Of a stretch of DNA of 8,949 nucleotides, positions 1 through 5,141 are shown piece after piece. The position numbers and the translations under genes were made by a program. The notes beneath the pieces are model-generated. The model saw only the letters and a program-made list of their open reading frames with translations, made no database searches and was not told the origin of the DNA. Positions within the stretch are counted from its first letter, which is position 1. The number at the start of each line of letters is the position of its first letter. The DNA comes from an uncultured Ruminococcus sp. (GTDB lineage: Bacteria > Bacillota > Clostridia > Oscillospirales > Ruminococcaceae), in NCBI GenBank assembly GCA_945876155.1, contig CAMCMW010000041.1, positions 1 to 8,949 of the forward strand, given 5' to 3'.

Positions 1-906
1 AGTTCTACTGTAAAAGCCGGTCAGAATGCTGTAGTAAATATTAACGGCGTTACGGTTGAGAGAGCAAATAATGACTTTACATACAACGGACTGACAATTT
101 CTCTCAAATCAACAACAGGTTCTTACGAAACCAATGCTGACGGTTCATTCGTTGAAAACAGCGACGGAACAATAAAGGCAGCTGCCGGAACAATTGAAAA
201 TAAGGCAGAAGTTTCAACTTCAAGAGACGTTGACAAGATTGTAGATACTCTTAAATCATTCGTAGAGGACTACAATACGATGATTGAAAAGCTCAACAAG
301 TATACTCACGAAGACGCCTCCTACAAATCCTATGCTCCGCTTACAGACGCCCAGAAAAAGGAAATGACCGAAAAGGAAATTGAACTCTGGGAGGAAAAAG
401 CAAAAGAGGGTCTGCTCAGAAACGATAAAGATGTTTCAACATTCCTGAGTGATATGCGTTCTGCAATGTATACAAATGCAGGGTCAAAGCTTGTTCTTTC
501 AAATATCGGAATCAATTCAAGCTCACAGTGGTCTGACTACGGAAAACTTTCCATTGATGAAGATAAACTCAAAAGCGCTCTCCAGACAGACGCTGAAAGT
601 GTCAAGGAACTTTTTGTAGGTGAAAACGGTCTTGCAACAAGGCTTAATAAAATCTGTGACAAGGCAGCAAGCACAAGTTCAGGAAGTCCTGGTGCGCTTG
701 TCTCTCTCGCCGGTGTTGCGGGCAAGGGTACTGAAAAGAATAATACTATTCAGACTCAGCTTGATTCTATTGCTAAGAAACTGGAATCACTTAAAATGGT
801 TTATGAAAACAGAAAAGAAAGATACTGGAATCAGTTTAATGCAATGGAAACAGCATTGGCTAATATGGATTCTCAGAGCTCATGGCTCAGCGGTATGATG
901 GGATGA
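1..906 (+). CDS. fliD: Flagellar hook-associated protein 2 (filament cap FliD), C-terminal part
   Basis: FliD forms the cap at the tip of the flagellum under which flagellin subunits are inserted. The frame is open from base 1 and ends in TGA, giving about 301 C-terminal residues; the N-terminal part lies upstream of the window. Near the left edge, a stretch with GQNAVVNINGV and then FTYNGLTISLK resembles the flagellin hook IN motif found in FliD. A FliD C-terminal domain follows, with the family pattern FVEDYNTMIEKL, then PLTDAQKKEMTEKEIELWE and KAKEGLLRND. The end is a coiled-coil-like segment (LDSIAKKLESLK through YWNQFNAMETALANMDSQSSWL) typical of the D0 terminus. An ATG at 280 is internal and not the start. 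FliS follows 20 bases downstream, the usual flagellar order. Identification is by motif recognition and is strong. Confidence 0.92.
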   Translation, partial: SSTVKAGQNAVVNINGVTVERANNDFTYNGLTISLKSTTGSYETNADGSFVENSDGTIKAAAGTIENKAEVSTSRDVDKIVDTLKSFVEDYNTMIEKLNKYTHEDASYKSYAPLTDAQKKEMTEKEIELWEEKAKEGLLRNDKDVSTFLSDMRSAMYTNAGSKLVLSNIGINSSSQWSDYGKLSIDEDKLKSALQTDAESVKELFVGENGLATRLNKICDKAASTSSGSPGALVSLAGVAGKGTEKNNTIQTQLDSIAKKLESLKMVYENRKERYWNQFNAMETALANMDSQSSWLSGMMG

Positions 907-910
907 TAAT

Positions 911-919
911 TGGAAGGGG
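911..919 (+). promoter_or_regulatory. Ribosome binding site of fliS
   Basis: A purine-rich GGAAGGGGA-type stretch lies about 7 bases before the ATG at 927. It supports that start and shows fliS is translated from the same transcript as fliD. Confidence 0.6.
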
Positions 920-926
920 AAATTAA

Positions 927-1304
927 ATGCCAGCAGTTAATCCTTATGAAGAATATAAAAAGCAGTCAATTATGACAATGACTCAGGGTGAACTCGTTGT
1001 ACAGCTGTTCAGAGGCTGTTCAAAGAGACTGAATTTAGCTGTTTTGTATATGGAAGAAAGCAATACCGAAAAAGCAGAGGAATCACTTTATAAAGCACAG
1101 CGAATTTTAAACTATCTTAATGCGTCCCTTGACAGAAGTGTTGAGATTTCTTCCAATTTACACGCTTTGTATGACTATTTCATAAGAATGGTCGTAAAAG
1201 CTAAAATCAAAATGGATCCTGAGATTGTAAAGGAAATTATTCCCATGGTTGACGGTCTTGGAGATTCTTTTCAGGAAGCTGAAAGAATTGTTCACAAAAA
1301 GTAA
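927..1304 (+). CDS. fliS: Flagellar export chaperone FliS
   Basis: FliS is a small cytoplasmic four-helix chaperone that binds the C-terminus of flagellin and delivers it unpolymerised to the flagellar export gate. The 125-residue product has the usual family length. It opens with NPYEEYKKQSIMTMTQGELVVQLFRG, the FliS N-terminal pattern (aromatic plus thread-like segment, then a helix with ELVVQLF). Helical segments LNLAVLYMEESNTEKAEE, KAQRILNYLNASLDRSVEI and LHALYDYFIRMVVKAKI follow. It sits 20 bases after fliD, has its own Shine-Dalgarno sequence and ends just before a strong terminator, so it is the last gene of this flagellar transcript. No anomaly seen. Confidence 0.93.
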   Translation: MPAVNPYEEYKKQSIMTMTQGELVVQLFRGCSKRLNLAVLYMEESNTEKAEESLYKAQRILNYLNASLDRSVEISSNLHALYDYFIRMVVKAKIKMDPEIVKEIIPMVDGLGDSFQEAERIVHKK

Positions 1305-1310
1305 TGTTTA

Positions 1311-1342
1311 TCCGGTTCATGCTGAGTGGACCGGATTTTTTT
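1311..1342 (+). terminator. Intrinsic terminator after fliS
   Basis: A 9-bp stem (TCCGGTTCA at 1311-1319 with TGGACCGGA at 1327-1335, one G-U pair) with a 7-base loop is followed by seven T residues (1336-1342). It closes the flagellar operon 6 bases after the fliS stop. Confidence 0.9.
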
Positions 1343-1352
1343 ATTTCTGAAC

Positions 1353-1381
1353 TTGACAAATAACTGATTTAGTGTTAAAAT
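1353..1381 (+). promoter_or_regulatory. Sigma-A-type promoter of the zur-like/znuA/znuB operon
   Basis: TTGACA (1353-1358), a 17-base spacer and TAAAAT (1376-1381) form a near-consensus housekeeping promoter. It lies just after the fliS terminator and about 40 bases before the ATG at 1422. An AT-rich dyad (AAAATT at 1377-1382 and AATTTT at 1396-1401) overlaps the -10 and start region and could hold a Fur/Zur operator, but it does not clearly match a known Zur box. Confidence 0.75.
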
Positions 1382-1421
1382 TGAAAATGGTTATTAATTT
1401 TGGTTTGATGGAGTGAAAATA

Positions 1422-1838
1422 ATGCGTCCTTCTGATTATAAAACAAGGCAAAAAGAAAAGATACTGAATTTTCTGAAAGAAAACAGCAATTAACACGTTA
1501 CTGCCGCTGAAATCATTTCCTACCTGAGCGGTGGGGAAGAGTCGGTTGGTTCTGCGACGGTTTACAGGTATCTGGACAAGCTAGTGAGCAATAATATAGT
1601 CCGGAAATACTACCTGGACGAAAAAACTGGTGCGTGTTATCAGTTTGCTGAAAATAATCAGGAATGCCACGAACATTTTCACCTTAAATGTGTGGAGTGC
1701 GGCAGATTGTATCATATTGACTGTTCATATATGAAATTCCTCAGCGGACATATTTTTGAACATCATGGTTTCAAAGTGGATAATTCAAAGACTGTTTTAT
1801 ATGGAAAGTGTGATGAGTGTGAAAAGAAGAATAAATAG
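1422..1838 (+). pseudogene. zur: Fur-family metalloregulator (Zur-like), interrupted by an in-frame TAA
   Basis: Fur-family proteins are metal-sensing DNA-binding repressors; beside znuA/znuB this one is most likely the zinc regulator Zur. Reading from ATG 1422 gives MRPSDYKTRQKEKILNFL..., a normal Fur N-terminus. Codon 24 is TAA (1491-1493), in a segment that reads KENSN-stop-HVTAAEIISYL. The same frame then continues intact to TAG at 1836-1838: winged-helix part SVGSATVYRYLDKLVSNNIV, then HEHFHLKCVECGRL, HIFEHHGF and a terminal CDEC. Both CxxC pairs of the structural zinc site are present. Without the stop the product would be 138 residues, a usual Fur length. A GTG at 1584 could start an 84-residue fragment, but that would lack most of the DNA-binding domain. 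Nonsense mutation, readthrough and sequencing error are all possible. The zinc specificity is inferred from the neighbours. Confidence 0.8.
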
Positions 1839-2754
1839 AATAATTTCGGTAATTGTTTCAGCTGTGTTTTTTTGCCTGTTTACCGCCTGCGGAAGTGAAA
1901 CCGCTGAGGACGCCGGCAAGCTGAAAATCGTTGCAACACTGTTTCCCCAGTATGATTTTGCCAGGCAGATAACCGGTGATAAGGCTGATATCACACTGCT
2001 GCTGACTCCGGGTTCTGAAAGCCATACCTACGAACCAACTCCAAAAGACGTTTCCAAAATCCAGCAGGCAGATATTTTTCTTTATATCGGCGGTGAATCT
2101 GAGGTGTGGGTTGACGATGTGCTGAAATCGGCGCAGAATAAAAATCTTAAAACTGTCAGACTGATGGACTATATTGACCCTGTTGAAGAGTCCCACGAAG
2201 ATGATGACCATAATCATGAGGCTGCGGAATACGACGAACACATTTTTACATCTCTGAAAAACTCGCTGATTTTGCTGGACGAAATTTGCAGTGCGATTTG
2301 TGAAGAGGATAAGGAAAACGAAGATACCTACAAACGCAATGCTGAGTCTTATGCCGAAAAAATATCCGAACTTGATGAAAAGTTTACTGACTTGATAAAT
2401 AATTCCGCAAGAAAAACCGTTGTGTTCGGCGACAGATTTCCCTTTGCTTATTTTGCAAAAGATTACGGTCTGGACTGTCATGCTGCTTTTTCCGGGTGCA
2501 GTTCGGAAACTGAGGCAAGCTCTGCTACCATTTCCTCGCTTATTGACATAGTGAAAAAGGATAACGTACCGACTGTTTTTTACATTGAATTTTCGTCCCA
2601 GTCGATTGCGGACAAAATCGCCGGAGCAGCCGGAGTAAAGACTGCACTTCTCCATTCCTGCCACAACATTTCAAAGGAAGACCTTGAAAAGGGTACAAGC
2701 TATGTGGACTTAATGACGCAGAATTACCAGAATCTTTCGGAGGCGCTTAACTAA
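1813..2754 (+). CDS. znuA: Metal (zinc-type) ABC transporter substrate-binding lipoprotein
   Basis: A cluster A-I (ZnuA/TroA) solute-binding protein that captures a divalent metal, probably zinc, outside the membrane and hands it to the permease. I chose ATG 1813 (313 residues), which overlaps the end of the zur-like gene and places a Lys/Arg-rich signal peptide (MSVKRRINRII) before a hydrophobic core and a lipobox ending at Cys26 (LFTAC). GTG 1819 is an alternative; an in-frame ATG at 1756 is too far upstream. The core begins KIVATLFPQYDFARQITGD. Likely ligands are His71 (GSESHTYEP) and His143 (DEHIFTSL), separated by a short His/Asp-rich loop (residues 127-135). The third canonical His position reads GDRFPFAYFAKDYGL (about 206-220), so the ligand differs from classical ZnuA. 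SETEAS follows at about 231-236. The stop codon directly abuts the permease start. Confidence 0.85.
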   Translation: MSVKRRINRIISVIVSAVFFCLFTACGSETAEDAGKLKIVATLFPQYDFARQITGDKADITLLLTPGSESHTYEPTPKDVSKIQQADIFLYIGGESEVWVDDVLKSAQNKNLKTVRLMDYIDPVEESHEDDDHNHEAAEYDEHIFTSLKNSLILLDEICSAICEEDKENEDTYKRNAESYAEKISELDEKFTDLINNSARKTVVFGDRFPFAYFAKDYGLDCHAAFSGCSSETEASSATISSLIDIVKKDNVPTVFYIEFSSQSIADKIAGAAGVKTALLHSCHNISKEDLEKGTSYVDLMTQNYQNLSEALN

Positions 2755-3594
2755 ATGATTGATGAATTACTATCTATGATGACGCCGGAATTTGTAAGCT
2801 ATATCCTTATTCCGGCGCTTATCGGCGGTGTTGCTGTAACTCTTTGCTCTGCACTGCTTGGCGTGAGCCTTGTCCTCAAACGCTATTCAATGATAGGGGA
2901 CGGGCTTTCTCATGTCGGATACGGCGCACTTTCGGTGGCGGCGGTAATGAATCTTGCACCGCTTAAAGTTGCACTGCCGGTTGTAATAATTGCGGCATTC
3001 ATACTGCTGAGAATGAATGATAACAGCAAGCTGAAAGGGGACTCGGCAATAGCAGTCTTTTCCACAACTGCTCTTGCAATAGGAATACTTGTTTCGTCAA
3101 AGGCTGGTCTAACAAATGATGTCAGCCACTATATGTTCGGCAGTATACTGGCAATGGACCACGACGACGTGATACTGAGTGTTGTACTGTCCGTGCTGGT
3201 GCTTATTACGTTTATCGTGTTTTATGACAAGATTTTTGCCGTTACCTTTGATGAGACCTTTTCAAGGGCATCGGGAATGAAGGTAAACTTTTACAAAATG
3301 CTCATAGCACTTCTGACTGCTGTAACGGTAGTACTGGGAATGATGATGATGGGAGCGCTGCTCATATCCAGCCTGATAATCTTCCCGGCTGTAACCTCCA
3401 TGAGACTGTTCCGGAGTTTCAGAGCGGTTGTGATTTCATCAGCGACGGTTTCGGTAGTATGCTTTCTGCTGGGATTTTTCATTTCACTGCTTTTCGACAC
3501 AGCACCGGGAGCGAGTGTTGTAATAGTCAATGTCACAGTATTTCTGCTGTTTTCCCTTATCGGTTTTCTCCGCAGTCTTGGGAAAAAAGCCTGA
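2755..3594 (+). CDS. znuB: Metal (zinc-type) ABC transporter permease, ABC-3 family
   Basis: The membrane channel subunit of a ZnuABC/TroABCD-type importer. The 279-residue product has the usual family length and is strongly hydrophobic, with about seven to nine predicted membrane segments (for example residues 14-40, 60-85, 130-160, 175-205, 218-245, 250-273). Family hallmarks are VLKRYSMIGDGLSHVGYGAL (about 40-58; GDGLSH is the cytoplasmic coupling region) and MMMGALLISSLIIFPAVTSM. ATG 2755 follows the znuA TAA with no gap, and GGAGG at 2739-2743 inside the znuA end serves as its ribosome binding site, so translation is probably coupled. The usual third gene, the ATPase znuC, is not between znuA and znuB and not elsewhere in the window, so this permease needs an ATPase encoded elsewhere. 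No ATP-binding motif is fused to it. Confidence 0.88.
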   Translation: MIDELLSMMTPEFVSYILIPALIGGVAVTLCSALLGVSLVLKRYSMIGDGLSHVGYGALSVAAVMNLAPLKVALPVVIIAAFILLRMNDNSKLKGDSAIAVFSTTALAIGILVSSKAGLTNDVSHYMFGSILAMDHDDVILSVVLSVLVLITFIVFYDKIFAVTFDETFSRASGMKVNFYKMLIALLTAVTVVLGMMMMGALLISSLIIFPAVTSMRLFRSFRAVVISSATVSVVCFLLGFFISLLFDTAPGASVVIVNVTVFLLFSLIGFLRSLGKKA

Positions 3595-3604
3595 TTATGT
3601 ATAT

Positions 3605-3629
3605 CGGAAACACTGCAAATGTGTTTCCG
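3605..3629. terminator. Perfect 9-bp hairpin between znuB and the minus-strand small ORF (possible weak bidirectional terminator)
   Basis: CGGAAACAC (3605-3613) and GTGTTTCCG (3621-3629) form a perfect 9-bp stem with a 7-base loop, 10 bases after the znuB stop. There is no clean T-tract on either side, so termination is only likely, not shown. Confidence 0.45.
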
Positions 3630-3638
3630 TAAATTCTG

Positions 3639-3791
3639 TTACTGGGGTTTTAAATTTTTCGAATCATTTCGGGGTGTGTCCTGGGCAGCGGTACTGCTTT
3701 CTGCCGAAACTCTGTAGGAAATGATCTGAGGGTTTACAGTTTTGGGAATGTAAATTTTTGTCTTTTTTTCGCAGTGAACTTTTCTCGCCAT
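3639..3791 (-). CDS. Possible small protein, 50 residues, unknown
   Basis: A minus-strand frame starting at ATG 3791 gives MARKVHCEKKTKIYIPKTVN... and ends in TAA at 3639. It is basic at the N-terminus and polar and Ser/Asn/Asp-rich at the C-terminus, with no membrane segment and no domain I recognise. In its favour: an AAAAGGAG ribosome binding site (plus-strand 3803-3810) 11 bases before the ATG, and a hairpin (3605-3629) shortly after the stop. Against it: its short length, an SD spacing on the long side, and no clear promoter. The frame stays open upstream to 3860, but that extension has no good start. It may be a real divergent small gene or chance. Function unknown. Confidence 0.3.
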   Translation of the reverse strand: MARKVHCEKKTKIYIPKTVNPQIISYRVSAESSTAAQDTPRNDSKNLKPQ

Positions 3792-3827
3792 AATATTAAG
3801 CGCTCCTTTTAATTTATTATGTTGCCT

Positions 3828-3859
3828 TGCACATCCGCTTACTTCGTAAGCTCCGTGCA
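3828..3859. repeat. Two-part hairpin
   Basis: TGCAC (3828-3832) pairs with GTGCA (3855-3859), and inside it GCTTAC (3837-3842) pairs with GTAAGC (3846-3851) over a TTC loop. The two stems are separated by a small internal loop. It would lie in the 5' untranslated region of the minus-strand small ORF. Role unknown. Confidence 0.55.
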
Positions 3860-3868
3860 TATCGGCTG

Positions 3869-3901
3869 ATAGTAAACAAAAAAACGTTTTTTGTTTACTA
3901 T
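3869..3901. repeat. Near-perfect 33-base palindrome, possible operator
   Basis: The left arm (3869-3883, ATAGTAAACAAAAAA) is the exact reverse complement of the right arm (3887-3901), with three bases (ACG) between. Without a T-tract after it, an intrinsic terminator is less likely than a dyad for a dimeric regulator or a cruciform. It sits between the minus-strand small ORF and the plus-strand membrane-protein gene, where a shared operator would be expected. The ten bases AGTAAACAAA recur at 4641-4650, upstream of the next gene. Confidence 0.6.
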
Positions 3902-3921
3902 AATTACATTAATAGTATGAT
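3891..3921 (+). promoter_or_regulatory. Weak promoter candidate for the membrane-protein gene
   Basis: TATGAT at 3916-3921 could be a -10 element, with TTGTTT at 3891-3896 as a poor -35 at 19-base spacing inside the palindrome's right arm. TATAAT also occurs at 3899-3904 but has no matching -35. If used, the palindrome would overlap the RNA polymerase site. Confidence 0.3.
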
Positions 3922-3942
3922 TTACAGGAGCGATTTTATTTC

Positions 3943-3978
3943 ATGCAAAAAATGAAAATTTTTTGGAGGTTGTGTTGA
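3943..3978 (+). CDS. Possible 11-residue leader ORF overlapping the next start codon
   Basis: ATG 3943 opens MQKMKIFWRLC and stops at TGA 3976-3978, which overlaps the TTG start (3975) of the downstream gene as TTGA. AGGAG at 3926-3930 lies 12 bases before its ATG. The overlap would allow translational coupling. It is short enough to be chance. Confidence 0.3.
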   Translation: MQKMKIFWRLC

Positions 3979-4496
3979 AAAATATAAAATTGATTTCAGT
4001 AATTTTAAAAGGGTATGCAGTCCTTGTATTTGCAGAAATACTGTGCCTTTTTATTGATTTGACACTGGCTTTTTCGGGTTCGGTGCTGTTCAAGGTGATT
4101 TCGGTATTCTGCACAAGCGTTATTTTTATCGGTCTGATATGCAATTACGCCTACAATACGGCTAAAAACGACCTGGTAATTCAGCGCAGACTGAATGTCA
4201 AGCTGCCGGTATACAGATGCTTTGCGGCGGGAGGCTTTCTGTCACTGCCTTATATTGTCTTGTGGGTAGTTCTTCTTTTGACGAGAAATGGTTTTTATAA
4301 AGCGTACAAGCTGATAAACGGTCAGTTTCTCCAGCTTTACAATCTGCTTGACAGTGGGACTGATGCAAGCTCACTCAGTTTTTCCAGTTTGATTATTATG
4401 CTTTTGCTGACGATTGTACCGTTTATCTCGTTTGTGATTGCCTACAAGCTGACTTATAACGGCGTTGATGTGGAGAGTATACAGTATAAAAAATAA
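3975..4496 (+). CDS. Unrecognised multi-pass membrane protein, 173 residues
   Basis: I do not recognise a family. I start at TTG 3975 because GGAGG (3965-3969) lies 5 bases before it; a TTG at 3963 would precede that site. Four hydrophobic segments are visible: about residues 13-33 (GYAVLVFAEILCLFIDLTLA), 37-58 (VLFKVISVFCTSVIFIGLIC), 88-107 (GFLSLPYIVLWVVLLL) and 141-162 (SLIIMLLLTIVPFISFVIAY). The region between segments 2 and 3 is basic (KNDLVIQRRLNVKLP), suggesting a cytoplasmic loop by the positive-inside rule. No catalytic or binding motif is seen. The gene stands alone: a long palindrome lies upstream and a strong terminator downstream. Expression may depend on the overlapping short leader ORF. 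It is likely a real gene, because the frame is long, has a ribosome binding site and ends just before a terminator. Confidence 0.75.
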   Translation: MKNIKLISVILKGYAVLVFAEILCLFIDLTLAFSGSVLFKVISVFCTSVIFIGLICNYAYNTAKNDLVIQRRLNVKLPVYRCFAAGGFLSLPYIVLWVVLLLTRNGFYKAYKLINGQFLQLYNLLDSGTDASSLSFSSLIIMLLLTIVPFISFVIAYKLTYNGVDVESIQYKK

Positions 4497-4501
4497 AAAA
4501 G

Positions 4502-4543
4502 AAAAAGTCAGGAGAATTTTCAAAAAAACTCTTGACTTTTTTT
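4502..4543 (+). terminator. Intrinsic terminator after the membrane-protein gene
   Basis: A 13-bp stem (4502-4514 with 4529-4541, one G-U pair) ends in a seven-T run (4537-4543). It starts 5 bases after the TAA. The A-rich left arm may also allow some termination on the other strand. Confidence 0.88.
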
Positions 4544-4560
4544 ATTAATAGTGATATAAT
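4532..4560 (+). promoter_or_regulatory. Sigma-A-type promoter of the DUF6323/DUF6179-like operon
   Basis: TTGACT (4532-4537), a 17-base spacer and TATAAT (4555-4560) form a near-consensus promoter. The -35 element lies inside the 3' arm of the preceding terminator. The inferred start near 4567 gives a leader of about 100 bases before the ATG at 4668. Confidence 0.75.
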
Positions 4561-4667
4561 AAACTTTACTCAAAAGATAATACGCCCATTATACTTTCTA
4601 TTATATTATAGCACACTTTAAGTCAGATGTCAATAGCTAAAGTAAACAAATTTCAGGAGGTTATTTT

Positions 4668-5120
4668 ATGGATTTTGGGTTAATGACGCTTTTTCAGTCG
4701 GATAATAATTCAATTGAGAAGGTAAAATCAGAAATACTGGATACAAATGTAAAGTCTGCTGAATATGGACTGATGCTTTCGGAACAGGATGCTCAGATGA
4801 TTCTGACCGCTGATAATGACGCTTTGTCTGAATAGGACAGAATCTGTTTTGGTGAAAGTCTTGCGCCAAAAATTATTGAAAAGTTCATGCAAAGCTCGTA
4901 TATTGCACCGTCTGAATATGCTGAAACCATTGCTGAGCTGATTGATATTTTTTATGAGGTAAAGGAGGAGAGCTACGACCTTCTGACAGATGAGGATATC
5001 ATTGACGTCATGTACAATTTTTTTGAAAATGAAAGCGGAGGCAGTCTTGAAGTCCTGAGAAACCGTGATATGGAGGAGCTTTGCAGGGCTGTCAGAAACA
5101 AGGCAAACAGGATAGGTTAA
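4668..5120 (+). pseudogene. DUF6323-like protein gene interrupted by an in-frame TAG
   Basis: ATG 4668 is preceded by a strong AGGAGG (4654-4659). The frame reads MDFGLMTLFQSDNNSIEKV..., reaches TAG at 4833-4835 (codon 56, in NDALSE-stop-DRICFGES), then continues intact to TAA at 5118-5120. The sequence after the stop (IIEKFMQSSYIAPSEYAETI, IDIFYEVKEESYDLLTDEDI, SGGSLEVLRNRDMEELCRAVR) matches what I recall of DUF6323, an uncharacterised clostridial family. The family's conserved segment spans the stop, so this is one 150-residue gene and not two. An ATG at 4887 could start a 77-residue fragment, but it has no good ribosome binding site. Function unknown. The DUF6179-like gene follows 21 bases later in the same operon, which is the pairing I recall for these families. 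Single nonsense change, readthrough and sequencing error cannot be separated here. Confidence 0.7.
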
Positions 5121-5141
5121 GACAATAACGGAGGGGTTTAC

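Larger units (their letters stand above)
3595..3974. other. Gene-poor intergenic stretch between znuB and the membrane-protein gene
   Basis: About 380 bases without a convincing plus-strand gene. Contents: the hairpin at 3605-3629, the doubtful 50-residue minus-strand ORF, a two-part hairpin at 3828-3859, a long palindrome at 3869-3901, a weak promoter candidate and a possible 11-codon leader ORF at 3943-3978. Base composition becomes AT-rich toward the right end. Confidence 0.7.

Noticed and set aside
1584..1838. Separate 84-residue gene starting at GTG 1584
   Set aside because: It is the in-frame remainder of the Fur-like gene; the GTG lies inside the winged helix (LDKLVSNN) and has no ribosome binding site.
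1858..2664. 268-residue open frame on the minus strand
   Set aside because: Fully antisense to znuA, with no ribosome binding site and no recognisable family; it is a shadow of the coding strand.
4887..5120. Independent 77-residue gene starting at ATG 4887
   Set aside because: It is the in-frame C-terminal part of the DUF6323-like gene after the TAG; no Shine-Dalgarno sequence precedes the ATG.
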